Below, one piece after another: positions 1 through 7,736 of a stretch of DNA of 20,302 nt. Source of the stretch: Ferruginibacter sp. (GTDB taxonomy: Bacteria > Bacteroidota > Bacteroidia > Chitinophagales > Chitinophagaceae); NCBI GenBank assembly GCA_018057635.1, contig JAGPDJ010000006.1, forward strand, positions 1-20,302, written 5' to 3'. The stretch's first letter is position 1. The number at the start of each line of letters is the position of its first letter. The translations under genes were made by a program, and so were the position numbers. Below the pieces are notes generated by a model. The model did no database searches. It saw only the letters and a program-made list of their open reading frames with translations, and was not told the origin of the DNA.

Positions 1-124
1 CTTTTACATCCAGGGGATCTTTTGTGTACCAGGAAAAAGATATACCATAATCACCTGCCTCTATGAGCAGGTGAAATCTTTCATTTTCTTTTTTATCGGG
101 CAGTATATTAAAAGCAGCTTTCAA
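1..124 (-). CDS. DUF3822-like protein, N-terminal fragment
   Basis: The minus strand is open from about position 130 to the left edge, and no stop is met before the window ends. The only plausible start is TTG at 124-122; an in-frame TAA lies a few codons upstream. The readable product is about 41 residues, including HLLIEAGDYGISFSWYTKD, which resembles the N-terminal strand pattern of DUF3822 proteins of Bacteroidota (an ASKHA-like fold of unknown role). The gene is divergent from the MATE exporter, with 44 bases between starts. DUF3822 genes often lie near rsmD or coaD in this phylum, but that part is outside the window. A perfect 8-bp inverted repeat (51-58 with 67-74) lies inside the coding region. 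The assignment rests on one short stretch and an uncommon start codon, so it is tentative. Confidence 0.5.
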   Translation of the reverse strand, partial: MKAAFNILPDKKENERFHLLIEAGDYGISFSWYTKDPLDVK

Positions 125-152
125 ATAATTTATTTAGGCAGGCAAAATAAGA

Positions 153-160
153 TATTTTTG
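153..160 (+). promoter_or_regulatory. Bacteroidota -7 element before the MATE gene
   Basis: TATTTTTG matches the Bacteroidota sigma-A -7 consensus TAnnTTTG exactly. It ends 8 bases before the ATG at 169, so the transcript would be leaderless or nearly so. No good -33 TTTG is present at the expected 19-20 base spacing; only an AT-rich TTTA-like stretch is there. Confidence 0.4.
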
Positions 161-168
161 CTGACTTT

Positions 169-1524
169 ATGGAAAGTTCAGCAGTTATAAATGATTTAAA
201 GGTTAAGGTAAATGATCGCCAGATACTTTCTATAGCATTACCTATTACACTTGCTATTCTTATTCCCCAGATCAATATGCTTACCAACAGCATTTTCCTG
301 GGCAGGTTAAGCAATGAAGCATTGGGCAATGCCGGTATAACAGGCGTATTCTACCTCATTTTTGCTGTAGCCGGAAACGGCTTAAACAATGCATTACAAA
401 CTGTTTTTTCAAAGTATGCAGGCAGTGGCGACAGCAGTATGTTTAAAACCATTTTAACCCAGGGTATCCGCATTTGTATTCAGTTTGCAATAATCTGTAT
501 CCTTTTTACCTGGCTTATTGCCCCATTTATCATGAAAGCAGTTGCTGAGCCCGCAGCTTATCCGCAGGAAATGAGTTTCCTTAAGATCAGGATACTTGGG
601 TTACCTTTTTTATTTCTTTTTCAAATGGGCAATGCTTTTTTAGTTGCTTCACTTAACAGCAGGTTTCTCATGATCGGTTTTATAGTGGAAGCCCTCATAA
701 ATGTATTATTCGATTACCTGCTTATTTTTGGCAAAGCGGGCTTCCCGATGATGGGTTTTAATGGTGCTGCTGTAGCATCTGTTATTGCCGAATTTTCAGG
801 AATGATAGTGGTCTATTCTGTGTTGTTTATCACAGGCCTGAAAGCAAAATACAAGTTGCTCGGAGATTTTAAATATGATAAAAAAACGAGCAAGGAAATT
901 TTTACCGTATCTGTTCCACTGGTGATGCAGTATATTATCAGCGTAACCACCTGGCTTATTTTCTTCCTGCTGATAGAATCAAAAGGTGTTATGGCAAAAT
1001 CTATCAGCAATGTGATGCGCAATGTATTTGGGCTGGTAGGTGTATTTGTTTGGGCGTTGGCAAGTACCAGTAATGCCATGGTTAGTAACCTGATGGGCCA
1101 ACAAAGGGAAGATAAAATAATTGAAGCAATAACCCGGATCACTTACTGGAGTGCAGGATTGTGTGCTTTTACATGCCTGTTGCTTAATATATTCCCCGAA
1201 ATGTTCTTTAGCCTTTTTGGCCAGGATGAAATATTTGTAAAGGAAAGTATCCCGGTGGTGCGGATCGTGTCGCTGGGACTGATGTTCATGAGCATTGCCA
1301 ATATCTGGCTGAACGGTGTAACCGGTACCGGTAAAACAAAGGTGAACCTGTTAATTGAGGTCATTGCCATTACCTTATACCTGATTTACACCTGGATATT
1401 CATGAAGGTAAATTACATCTCACTGGCTATGGCATGGAGCAATGAATTCATATACTGGACGTCCATTTTTGTAATGGCATTCTGGTACCTGAAAAGCGGT
1501 AAATGGAAAACGGCAAAAGCATGA
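169..1524 (+). CDS. MATE family efflux transporter
   Basis: A 451-residue protein dominated by about twelve hydrophobic segments. The N-terminal region reads LPITLAILIPQINMLTNSIFLG, followed by a polar GRLSNEALGNAG stretch, the usual opening of MatE domains. A second MatE half begins around residue 240 (VSVPLVMQYIISVTTWLIF). Family members export cationic drugs, organic cations or lipid-like substrates across the inner membrane, coupled to Na+ or H+; the substrate cannot be read from sequence. Length is normal for the family. The ATG at 169 is supported by the hydrophilic N-terminus and by a TAnnTTTG box just upstream. The gene stands alone, divergent from the DUF3822-like gene and convergent with lipA (25 bases between stops). 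No regulator is adjacent. Confidence 0.9.
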   Translation: MESSAVINDLKVKVNDRQILSIALPITLAILIPQINMLTNSIFLGRLSNEALGNAGITGVFYLIFAVAGNGLNNALQTVFSKYAGSGDSSMFKTILTQGIRICIQFAIICILFTWLIAPFIMKAVAEPAAYPQEMSFLKIRILGLPFLFLFQMGNAFLVASLNSRFLMIGFIVEALINVLFDYLLIFGKAGFPMMGFNGAAVASVIAEFSGMIVVYSVLFITGLKAKYKLLGDFKYDKKTSKEIFTVSVPLVMQYIISVTTWLIFFLLIESKGVMAKSISNVMRNVFGLVGVFVWALASTSNAMVSNLMGQQREDKIIEAITRITYWSAGLCAFTCLLLNIFPEMFFSLFGQDEIFVKESIPVVRIVSLGLMFMSIANIWLNGVTGTGKTKVNLLIEVIAITLYLIYTWIFMKVNYISLAMAWSNEFIYWTSIFVMAFWYLKSGKWKTAKA

Positions 1525-1549
1525 TTACTATTTAGTGTAATGGTAACCG

Positions 1550-2470
1550 TTATGAATCGGTATTGTTTTTTTCTTCCATCCACTTGTTTCTTCCCCATCC
1601 GGGAATTACATGTTTTTCACTGTGATAGGAAGAACGAACCAGCGGCCCGCTTTCAACATAATCAATCCCAAGCTGGTAACCAATCTCCCGGTATTCTGCA
1701 AACTCATCCGGGTGAATGAACCTATCTACCGGTAAATGATTTTTTGTTGGCTGAAGATACTGGCCGATCGTAACCACATCAACGCCGGTTCCGGCAAGGT
1801 CTTTCAGTGTCTGAACCACTTCTTCCTTTGCTTCTCCCAGCCCCAGCATAATGCCGCTCTTGGTGCGCATACCTCCTTTTTTCAGGATATTCAGTGTTTC
1901 CATACTCTGCCAGTATTTGGCCTGTATGCGAACCTGTTTGGTGAGGCGTTCGGTGGTTTCAATATTGTGGCTCACCACTTCTGGTGCAGCATCTATGATA
2001 CGCTGTATATTTTCTGTTTGTGCCTTGAAATCCGGGATCAGTGTTTCAAGGGTTGTTTGAGGATTTAAAGCTTTTACAGCCCTGATGGTATTCTGCCAGA
2101 TGATACTGCCGCCGTCTTTCAGCTCATCCCTGTCAACGGATGTGATCACAGCGTGTTTAACTTTCATCAGGTGAATAGCTTCGGCTACGCGTTGGGGTTC
2201 ATCCCAGTCAACATCTTCCGGTTTGCCTGTAGCAACTGCACAAAAACCACAGCTACGCGTACAGATGTTTCCCAAAATCATAAAAGTGGCAGTGCCGGCA
2301 CCCCAGCATTCGCCCATATTCGGACAATTACCGCTTTCGCAGATGGTATGCAGTTTATGCTGGTCTACCAGGTTACGAACGTGTTTATATTCTTCACCAA
2401 TTGGTAGTTTTACACGAAGCCAATCCGGTTTTTTTGGTTTTTGCGCTGCTGTTGCTGTTTCACATGCCAT
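1550..2470 (-). CDS. lipA: Lipoyl synthase (radical SAM)
   Basis: Inserts two sulfur atoms into protein-bound octanoyl groups to make lipoate for 2-oxoacid dehydrogenases and glycine cleavage. With the ATG at 2470 it has 306 residues, the family length. The auxiliary cluster motif is C44-x4-C49-x5-C55 ([12 protein letters not shown]), the radical SAM motif is C70-x3-C74-x2-C77 (CTRSCGFC), and the C-terminal RSSYHSE (279-285) supplies the serine ligand. All key residues are present. The reading frame continues upstream to an ATG at 2530, adding 20 residues; that start would overlap the preceding gene by 17 bases and the extra residues do not look like LipA, so 2470 is preferred. It is probably cotranscribed with the beta-barrel-like gene upstream (43-base gap). 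The sacrificed auxiliary cluster makes LipA a heavy user of Fe-S assembly, which fits the ferredoxin and IscX genes nearby. Confidence 0.96.
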   Translation of the reverse strand: MACETATAAQKPKKPDWLRVKLPIGEEYKHVRNLVDQHKLHTICESGNCPNMGECWGAGTATFMILGNICTRSCGFCAVATGKPEDVDWDEPQRVAEAIHLMKVKHAVITSVDRDELKDGGSIIWQNTIRAVKALNPQTTLETLIPDFKAQTENIQRIIDAAPEVVSHNIETTERLTKQVRIQAKYWQSMETLNILKKGGMRTKSGIMLGLGEAKEEVVQTLKDLAGTGVDVVTIGQYLQPTKNHLPVDRFIHPDEFAEYREIGYQLGIDYVESGPLVRSSYHSEKHVIPGWGRNKWMEEKNNTDS

Positions 2471-2513
2471 GAAAAAAGTTTGAAAGACTGATAAATCTGA
2501 TAATTTTCCGTTG

Positions 2514-3302
2514 TTATTTTCTTCGGCCAAACATAACGGCTATGTATGCCGAAAAGAAAAACTGGTTTTGTTTTACATTGATAACCTGCTGAATCTTTTT
2601 TGTATAAAATTCACCGATTACACCCACTTCAATGGCCGATACCACTTCATTGTATTTGCCATAGTCAAACCGGAGCGCAGGTTTTGCATAAAAGCCGGGT
2701 GTTACTTTCAGGTATTTCCATCCTGTTCCCAGGTTTGGCCCGCCGATGTATGTAGATGGTTGTAAGAAATAATCTGTGCTGTCTGGCGAATTATACTGAA
2801 CAAATGTGCGTTGGCCATTCTTATTTACCTCAACCATATACGGACGTAAAAGACCTGCTATGAATCCGCCACCAACATTACCTGTTATACTTACTCCATT
2901 CTTGTTCCCTTTGTTGCCAAAAAGAAATTGTTTTTGAACGCCGAGTTTTACCGGGTAAAAGAAATTTATTTTGCCATAAATGATTGGCGCTGTAGTAGAA
3001 AAATTTACTTGTTGCTTTTCATCTTTTGGATGTTTGCGTTCTGTTATCTCCAGCTGGAACAACATGGCTTTTTTTACTGTCTGTGCCCTTCCTATCTCAA
3101 AAAATCCGCCATATCCGTCACTGGTGAGTTTTGCACCAAAAGCCGTATGTTTTTTATATTTGATAACCCCTTCTTCTTCCTGTTTTACTATTGCGTTGAT
3201 GCGCTGGCGGCGCTGTTCTTTCCTGGATGCCTTTGGTTTTTCCTGTGCCAGTAAGGGCAGGAACATCAAAGTTGCCATCGCCAATAAAATTAATTTCTTC
3301 AT
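2514..3302 (-). CDS. Predicted outer-membrane beta-barrel protein
   Basis: A 262-residue protein of unrecognised family. It begins with a clear Sec signal peptide ([20 protein letters not shown], cleavage likely near residue 19-20). A basic, charged stretch follows (residues 22-50, rich in K, R, Q and E), then alternating hydrophobic and polar strands with many Gly and aromatic residues. It ends in a strand ([15 protein letters not shown]) like the closing strand of a barrel. This composition suggests an outer-membrane beta-barrel, perhaps PorT-like or OmpW-like; that is inference from composition. The gene precedes lipA by 43 bases on the same strand and diverges from the OsmC-like gene. A TAnnTTTG box at 3331-3338 lies 28 bases upstream of the start. 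No link to lipoate function is visible. Confidence 0.75.
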   Translation of the reverse strand: MKKLILLAMATLMFLPLLAQEKPKASRKEQRRQRINAIVKQEEEGVIKYKKHTAFGAKLTSDGYGGFFEIGRAQTVKKAMLFQLEITERKHPKDEKQQVNFSTTAPIIYGKINFFYPVKLGVQKQFLFGNKGNKNGVSITGNVGGGFIAGLLRPYMVEVNKNGQRTFVQYNSPDSTDYFLQPSTYIGGPNLGTGWKYLKVTPGFYAKPALRFDYGKYNEVVSAIEVGVIGEFYTKKIQQVINVKQNQFFFSAYIAVMFGRRK

Positions 3303-3330
3303 GTATACTGTTTACTTGAGTAAATTTATG

Positions 3331-3338
3331 CAAAAATA
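3331..3338 (-). promoter_or_regulatory. Bacteroidota -7 element before the beta-barrel/lipA pair
   Basis: On the minus strand the sequence reads TATTTTTG, an exact TAnnTTTG match, 28 bases upstream of the ATG at 3302. The -33 region is not clear. It lies only 13 bases from the opposite-strand element for the OsmC-like gene, so the two divergent promoters would overlap. Confidence 0.4.
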
Positions 3339-3351
3339 CGGTGATGTACAT

Positions 3352-3359
3352 TAAGTTTG
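3352..3359 (+). promoter_or_regulatory. Bacteroidota -7 element before the OsmC-like gene
   Basis: TAAGTTTG matches TAnnTTTG exactly, with a 56-base leader before the ATG at 3416. The -33 position has only a weak TTATG (3326-3330). Confidence 0.4.
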
Positions 3360-3415
3360 ATCCAAATATCAACTGAACTGCTGCATCTGCTGTTTACAAA
3401 TTAAAAAAAACTGAT

Positions 3416-3820
3416 ATGACGGCTTCCATAATTTATAAGGGGGAACTTCGTTGCGATTGCACACACATTCAAAGCGGAACAGTTATTGAAACAGATGCAC
3501 CAACAGATAACCGCGGGAAAGGCGAAAGGTTCAGTCCTACTGATACCGTTTGTGTAGGTTTAGGAACCTGTATGATCACCACCATGGGTATCAGGGCCAA
3601 TGATATGCAAATTGACCTTTCGGGAACAAAACTTGCAGTTACCAAACATATGTTCAGTGAACCCAGGCGAATAGGAAAAATTGAAGTACTTGTACAGTTT
3701 CCGCAACATTTAAATTTATCAGAAAAAGACAGGTTCATTTTGCAGAAAATCGGGGATAATTGCCCGGTTATGAAAAGCCTGCACCCGGATATACAGGTTG
3801 AGATTGAGTATAGATGGTAG
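3416..3820 (+). CDS. OsmC family protein
   Basis: A 134-residue OsmC/Ohr-superfamily protein. These cytoplasmic thiol peroxidases reduce organic hydroperoxides with a pair of cysteines. The family pattern is visible: FSPTD (39-43), then C52 in LGTCMITTMG on the central helix, and C116 in NCPVMKSL. C52 and C116 correspond to the peroxidatic and resolving cysteines. C46 and the N-terminal C13/C15 are additional. It is a small, YhfA-like branch member rather than classical Ohr, so the substrate is uncertain. It stands alone, divergent from the beta-barrel gene and convergent with DUF2851 (53 bases between stops). The 53-base gap contains an imperfect GGGATACGGGATACAGGG stretch. The start is the first ATG after an A-rich leader. 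Confidence 0.88.
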   Translation: MTASIIYKGELRCDCTHIQSGTVIETDAPTDNRGKGERFSPTDTVCVGLGTCMITTMGIRANDMQIDLSGTKLAVTKHMFSEPRRIGKIEVLVQFPQHLNLSEKDRFILQKIGDNCPVMKSLHPDIQVEIEYRW

Positions 3821-3873
3821 AAGTTTGGGGATACGGGATACAGGGTTCTGGATATTTGCCTTTTTATGCAATT

Positions 3874-5127
3874 TTATTTTAGAATGCTGTTCCCGATGGC
3901 ACATTGAAGGCATCGCTTTTGGTCGCAATAAAAATGTTTTAATTGTATTAATGCCTGTGAATCATAAGCAGAGTTGTTTTCTATTCCCATCTTTTTGAAT
4001 GCGGCGGTAATATTGTTCTGTTCTGCAGGCAAATCTGTTAACCATTGTATTGCCTTATTGATGTATTTCTCATTGTTATATACCTGGCCGTAAGCATGAA
4101 TCATAGGAACAACCGTGTTTATCATGATGTTCCTGATCATATGTTTACCTGTATTTTTTATTTTGAAAGAAGTTGGCACATCAAAAAGGTAATGGTAATG
4201 CCAGTAATCGTTGGCAGAAACGGATAGAATCTTTTCAATGGAAGAAATACCGGTTGCCTCAGAAAATTTTGAGAACAAATGATCATTATTGTAAATAAGA
4301 TTGGCCAGTTGAGATAGCCTGATGGTTGGAAAATTTGCAGGTCTCATTCTAAGTAAATACAATGGTGCATGTGGATTTTTTAGTTTGTATTTATGTTGGA
4401 GGAAAATAAATTCTTTCTGCAGCATAGCCGGGTAATCTTCTTCAAATGGCTTGTTGAGTAATCCCGCTTGCCCCATTAATATTGCCTCCAGTTGAATAAA
4501 TTGGTGCCGGTGCTTACCAAGAAGATTCAATGGTATGCTCCGGGCAATTTTTTCAAAAGCATCACTGTTCACTTTTGCTCCTAAATTCCGGGCAAGCATC
4601 CACCAACAGGTTTCTTCCCAGTTCATTTTATTAAGCTTCAAAAAATTTTCTACCTGTATTGTTTTTGTTTGCAGGCGTTCGGAAAGTAACCTTGTTTTCC
4701 AGGCAAGTAGGTTAATGGATTCAATATTCCGCAACTGGTTTTCACAAGGAATCAATTTTGTGCCATGCATCAGGTTATTGTATTTATCCAGTAACAATTT
4801 TGGTACAATATGCTGCAATTCCAGTGCAGGAAATGGAAGTTGCGGTTCCATATCATTTATCCATACAACATGCAAAATAACATTGTTGTAATTACTGTCC
4901 TGGCTGTGTTTGTGCACTAACCACTCGCTTGTTCGGATATGAAGTTCTACGCTGCCAGCCCATATTGTGCCATCTACTTTGATCTTTGCATTTAGGAAAT
5001 CGGGCCCCTGGTTTGTATTGTATGTACCAGGATTGATGATTTGTAAAACCTGACTCGTTGTAGTATGTAGCATACTGCTGCTGAAATAGCGGAATTGCCA
5101 GATGTATTGTAATAATCTTTCGGTCAT
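3874..5127 (-). CDS. DUF2851 family protein
   Basis: A 417-residue protein recognised as DUF2851, a family largely of Bacteroidota with no established function known to me. The N-terminal signature is present: GPDF at 41-44, WAGSVELHI at 56-64, H74 and D77, then NVILHVV (82-88). The middle is helical and unremarkable. The C-terminus has a conserved cysteine cluster C401-x4-C406-x2-C409 just before the end. There is no signal peptide or membrane segment. The frame extends upstream to an ATG at 5160, but the family begins near MTERLLQYIW, so 5127 is chosen. The longer start would also bury a perfect hairpin (5142-5160) in the coding region. The gene follows maf by 118 bases on the same strand. 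Confidence 0.85.
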   Translation of the reverse strand: MTERLLQYIWQFRYFSSSMLHTTTSQVLQIINPGTYNTNQGPDFLNAKIKVDGTIWAGSVELHIRTSEWLVHKHSQDSNYNNVILHVVWINDMEPQLPFPALELQHIVPKLLLDKYNNLMHGTKLIPCENQLRNIESINLLAWKTRLLSERLQTKTIQVENFLKLNKMNWEETCWWMLARNLGAKVNSDAFEKIARSIPLNLLGKHRHQFIQLEAILMGQAGLLNKPFEEDYPAMLQKEFIFLQHKYKLKNPHAPLYLLRMRPANFPTIRLSQLANLIYNNDHLFSKFSEATGISSIEKILSVSANDYWHYHYLFDVPTSFKIKNTGKHMIRNIMINTVVPMIHAYGQVYNNEKYINKAIQWLTDLPAEQNNITAAFKKMGIENNSAYDSQALIQLKHFYCDQKRCLQCAIGNSILK

Positions 5128-5141
5128 GTGTAGTTTTATTT

Positions 5142-5160
5142 TTGATCTTTGAGAGATCAA
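5142..5160 (-). promoter_or_regulatory. Perfect hairpin in the 5' leader of the DUF2851 gene
   Basis: TTGATCT (5142-5148) and AGATCAA (5154-5160) form a 7-bp stem with a 5-base loop, 14 bases upstream of the chosen start at 5127. It could be a protein-binding dyad or a leader stem-loop. No U-run follows, so it is not a terminator. Confidence 0.35.
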
Positions 5161-5245
5161 ATTACACAGGAGACAAAGTAAAAATGGAAGTAAAACAACC
5201 GTTTTAAAAGAGATTTTAACGGAAAGAAAACTGTATTAAAACACT

Positions 5246-5812
5246 TTACAATAAATTTAGTTCCCTTATAACCCGGCTAACCGGAAGGCCCATCACATTG
5301 TAAAAATCACCGTTTACAGACTTGATACCGGTAACGCCTATCCATTCCTGTATGGCGTAAGCACCGGCTTTATCATAAGGTTTATAATGATCTACATAAT
5401 AAAATACCTGATCTTTTGTAAGCGTATGAAAATTTACAAAAGTGGTATCTGCAAATGAAATTTCCCTGCCGTTGAATAAAATTACCACACCGGTAATAAC
5501 ACGGTGTTCCTTACCAGAAAGTAATTCAAGTATACGGATAGCATCATCCCGGTCGGCAGGTTTGCCAAGGATCATGTCATCACAAACAACAATGGTATCT
5601 GCTGCAAGTACCGGGATTTGCTGATCAGTTTTTGCTGCAACAGCAAGGGCTTTGTTCCTTGCTATAAAGACAGCGGTTTCATCAAATGATAAACCGGGAG
5701 GGAATTTTTCATCTGTATCTGAAACCATTACATTGAATTTGATCTCTGCCCATTCCAGCAATTGTTTACGGCGGGGCGATTGTGATGCAAGTATGATTTT
5801 ATTTGTAAACAA
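5246..5812 (-). CDS. maf: Maf family nucleotide pyrophosphatase (dTTP/UTP type)
   Basis: A 188-residue Maf/YhdE-like protein. The family hydrolyses nucleoside triphosphates, often non-canonical ones, to the monophosphate plus pyrophosphate; the YhdE branch acts on dTTP and UTP. Visible motifs: ASQSPRRKQLL (9-19) for phosphate binding, catalytic D72 in AADTIVV (70-76), K84 in LGKPAD, DKAGAYAIQEW (147-157) with Q155, and GDFYNVMGLP (168-177). The AYAIQ and NVMGLP patterns favour the dTTPase/UTPase branch. Length is normal and no motif is missing. It follows the UbiA-type gene with a 15-base gap, so cotranscription is very likely. Maf beside this prenyltransferase is a common Bacteroidota arrangement by recall. 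Confidence 0.93.
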   Translation of the reverse strand: MFTNKIILASQSPRRKQLLEWAEIKFNVMVSDTDEKFPPGLSFDETAVFIARNKALAVAAKTDQQIPVLAADTIVVCDDMILGKPADRDDAIRILELLSGKEHRVITGVVILFNGREISFADTTFVNFHTLTKDQVFYYVDHYKPYDKAGAYAIQEWIGVTGIKSVNGDFYNVMGLPVSRVIRELNLL

Positions 5813-5827
5813 AATAATTTGACTGGA

Positions 5828-6790
5828 TTAAGAATAAAATTTGAAAAATAACATGGATAGAATTCCCGTTAACATAACTAGTTTAATGATACTGCTGATG
5901 CGGTGATAATCGGCCGGTATTACTGCAGCCTTCAGTTCTTTTAATATAAACAGCAATGGCAGTATGATGAAAAGAATGCAATAAACTGCGCTCAGCCACC
6001 AACCCGACTGCCACACATATATTTGTATGATTGTAAGGGATGCTGAACATACAATGATCCATACAGCAGTAAAAACCTTGGATGCAGGTACTCCCCATTC
6101 TATGGGCATGGTTTTACAATGATATTTGGCATCACCATGCATATCTTCCAGGTCTTTTACCACTTCTCTTATCAATGAGAGTATAAAAGCAAAACCAGCA
6201 TATAGTATGGTAAACTTGTATAATTTTTTTACATCAAATGCATAACTTCCTTCATGCCATCCATTATAATTTATTATGGCAGCGCCGGCAAAAAAATACA
6301 CAACAATGATTACCCAGGCGGTTAATGCAGAAATGATCACATTGCCTGTGAGCAGTTTTTTCTTGAAAGTTGTAGAGTACAGCCACAATAATAATACACA
6401 TAAAGAATTTATGACCACAATGATCCACGTGCCTGTTTTATAACTGATATACAGGCTTAACAGGATGCCCGTAAATGAAAATACGAGGTGCCAGGCTATG
6501 GCCCATCGCCTTTTTACGGTACGGTCAACCACTACTTTGTCTGGTTTATTGATGGCGTCAATATTCAGGTCAAAATAATCATTTATAATATAACCCGCGG
6601 CTGCAATTAGTACAGACGCCAGTATCAATAAATAAAAAAGAAAATTATCAGCAGAAGCTGAAATTGTTTCAGAGGCATTTGCAGTTTGAAGCGATTCTAC
6701 CACAAAAAAATAAAACAGCCATTGCGTAATTGCAATAAATACTAGATTAGGCCAGCGGATTAGCCTTAAAAATGCAATTATTAATTTCAT
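5828..6790 (-). CDS. UbiA family prenyltransferase (geranylgeranylglycerol-phosphate geranylgeranyltransferase-like)
   Basis: A 320-residue integral membrane protein with about eight or nine hydrophobic helices. Two aspartate-rich loops define the UbiA superfamily: N70-D71-x2-D74-x3-D78 (NDYFDLNIDAINKPDK) and D213-x2-D216-x3-D220 (KDLEDMHGDAKYH). Both bind prenyl diphosphate through Mg2+. Bacteroidota homologues are usually named after the archaeal enzyme that adds the second geranylgeranyl chain to ether lipid precursors, but the substrate in this phylum is not settled by sequence; menaquinone- or heme-type prenylation is less likely from the motif style. It sits between kdsC (74 bases upstream) and maf (15 bases downstream) on one strand. 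Residues 34-48 form a polar Ser/Ala-rich insertion between the first two helices. Confidence 0.85.
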   Translation of the reverse strand: MKLIIAFLRLIRWPNLVFIAITQWLFYFFVVESLQTANASETISASADNFLFYLLILASVLIAAAGYIINDYFDLNIDAINKPDKVVVDRTVKRRWAIAWHLVFSFTGILLSLYISYKTGTWIIVVINSLCVLLLWLYSTTFKKKLLTGNVIISALTAWVIIVVYFFAGAAIINYNGWHEGSYAFDVKKLYKFTILYAGFAFILSLIREVVKDLEDMHGDAKYHCKTMPIEWGVPASKVFTAVWIIVCSASLTIIQIYVWQSGWWLSAVYCILFIILPLLFILKELKAAVIPADYHRISSIIKLVMLTGILSMLFFKFYS

Positions 6791-6864
6791 GTATTGTTTT
6801 ATGGCTGTTAAATTACAGAATGCCTGTTACCAAAGTAGTTTTTGCATATTATCGCTGAAATAAA

Positions 6865-7386
6865 TTACCTGGATGCAATATGGCTTTCCAGATCCCAGTG
6901 TCCATTCAGTTTAAGTACTTTTTCAATTACATCCCTTACACAACCATAGCCTCCTTTTATACCGGAAATATAACGGGATATATTTTTTATTTCATCAACG
7001 GCATCTGCCGGGCAACAAGGTAATCCGGCCAGTTTCATGGGTGCCAGATCCGGAATATCATCTCCCATATATAAAACCTGGTTCCATGATAATTCATATC
7101 CGCTTACATACCGTTGTAACAGTTCTTTTTTATCGGTTACGTTCATGTTTACTTCAACAACACCTAATTTTTGTAAACGCAATTTAACCGCATCTGAACT
7201 TCCACCAGAAATAACAAGTACATGGTAGCCTTTCTTAACAGCAAGTTGAAGTGCATAACCGTCTTTGATATTCATTCTGCGGCACATCTGTCCATCATCC
7301 AGCAACATCAGCATGCCATCCGATAGCACACCATCCACATCCAGAACAAATGCTTTGATTTCTTTGAAGTTGGAAAGTATGTTCAT
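6865..7386 (-). CDS. kdsC: KdsC-like HAD phosphatase (3-deoxy-D-manno-octulosonate 8-phosphate phosphatase)
   Basis: A 173-residue HAD hydrolase of the cap-less KdsC type, which dephosphorylates Kdo-8-P on the route to lipopolysaccharide core. HAD motif I is D16-V-D18-G-V (FVLDVDGVLSDG), motif II is S60 in VISGGSS, motif III is K86, and motif IV is GDDIPDL with D109, D110 and D113. The KdsC-specific C-terminal loop appears as KGGYGCVRDVIE (144-155), close to the usual GGxGAVRE. Length matches the family. It is upstream of the UbiA gene (74 bases) and downstream of iscX, from which it is separated by an octamer-repeat hairpin. Without kdsA, kdsB or kdsD in view, a related sugar phosphate remains possible. 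Confidence 0.9.
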   Translation of the reverse strand: MNILSNFKEIKAFVLDVDGVLSDGMLMLLDDGQMCRRMNIKDGYALQLAVKKGYHVLVISGGSSDAVKLRLQKLGVVEVNMNVTDKKELLQRYVSGYELSWNQVLYMGDDIPDLAPMKLAGLPCCPADAVDEIKNISRYISGIKGGYGCVRDVIEKVLKLNGHWDLESHIASR

Positions 7387-7394
7387 TGAATTCG

Positions 7395-7488
7395 ATTTGA
7401 AAATTTGGAGATTTGAAAATTTGAAGATTTGGTGATTTGTGAATCGCTGCCTTCATTTTCAAATCTTCAAATCAATTAATCTTCAAAT
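7395..7488. repeat. Octamer array with inverted arm (ATTTGAAR hairpin), copy A
   Basis: Six consecutive octamers of consensus ATTTGRAR run from 7395 to 7442. After a 14-base spacer, the reverse complement YTTCAAAT appears in strict 8-base register at 7457-7488 (four units, the third degenerate). The two arms can form a long AT-rich stem. The element fills almost the whole 105-base space between the iscX stop and the kdsC start. A second, longer element of the same design lies on the other side of iscX (7737-7876). Confidence 0.85.
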
Positions 7489-7491
7489 TAA

Positions 7492-7728
7492 CTATTTTTG
7501 CCCATCCCTCCACTCATAAACCCAGGTGCTTTGTATCATCTCCAGGTGGCCTTCATTACTGTCTTCCGCTTTTCCGGCAAAACCTGGTATTTCCATTACC
7601 CATTTGTGTAAGTCGGTGAAACGGATCCGGTAAATTTTTGCTTCACCAAAATCATTCCCAAACCTTTCATATAGCTTTATGGCAATATCTTCGTAATCGT
7701 TCCAATGTATGGGTAATTCAAAACTCAT
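7492..7728 (-). CDS. iscX: Fe-S cluster assembly protein IscX
   Basis: A 78-residue acidic protein with the IscX (YfhJ) pattern: W9-N-D near the N-terminus, RFTDLHKWV (36-44), an aromatic-rich loop with F50, SNE (57-59), and a C-terminal helix with W69. IscX binds the cysteine desulfurase IscS and modulates iron delivery and cluster synthesis on IscU in the cytoplasm. Length is slightly above the enterobacterial protein (66 residues), mostly through an N-terminal MSFELPI extension and a short tail. It follows a [2Fe-2S] ferredoxin gene on the same strand, the fdx-iscX order of the E. coli isc operon, but no iscS, iscU, iscA or hsc gene is present. Hairpin-forming repeat arrays flank it on both sides. 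Confidence 0.9.
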   Translation of the reverse strand: MSFELPIHWNDYEDIAIKLYERFGNDFGEAKIYRIRFTDLHKWVMEIPGFAGKAEDSNEGHLEMIQSTWVYEWRDGQK

Positions 7729-7736
7729 GGTATTTA

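Noticed and set aside
51..74. Perfect 8-bp inverted repeat TCACCTGC-N8-GCAGGTGA as an operator or terminator
   Set aside because: It lies inside the DUF3822-like reading frame, about 95 bases from the MATE start, with no U-run; chance or coding constraint explains it as well.
1525..1549. Imperfect palindrome around TAATGGTAACCGTTA near the MATE and lipA stops as a bidirectional terminator
   Set aside because: The stem is short and interrupted at the centre, and no T-run follows on either strand.
2928..3354. Plus-strand frames of 108 and 124 codons opposite the beta-barrel gene
   Set aside because: Cys- and Phe-rich shadow translations of the signal-peptide-bearing minus-strand gene; they have no family resemblance.
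3829..3849. GGGATACGGGATACAGGG-type stretch as a tandem repeat element
   Set aside because: Too short and irregular for a repeat call; noted only within the OsmC entry.
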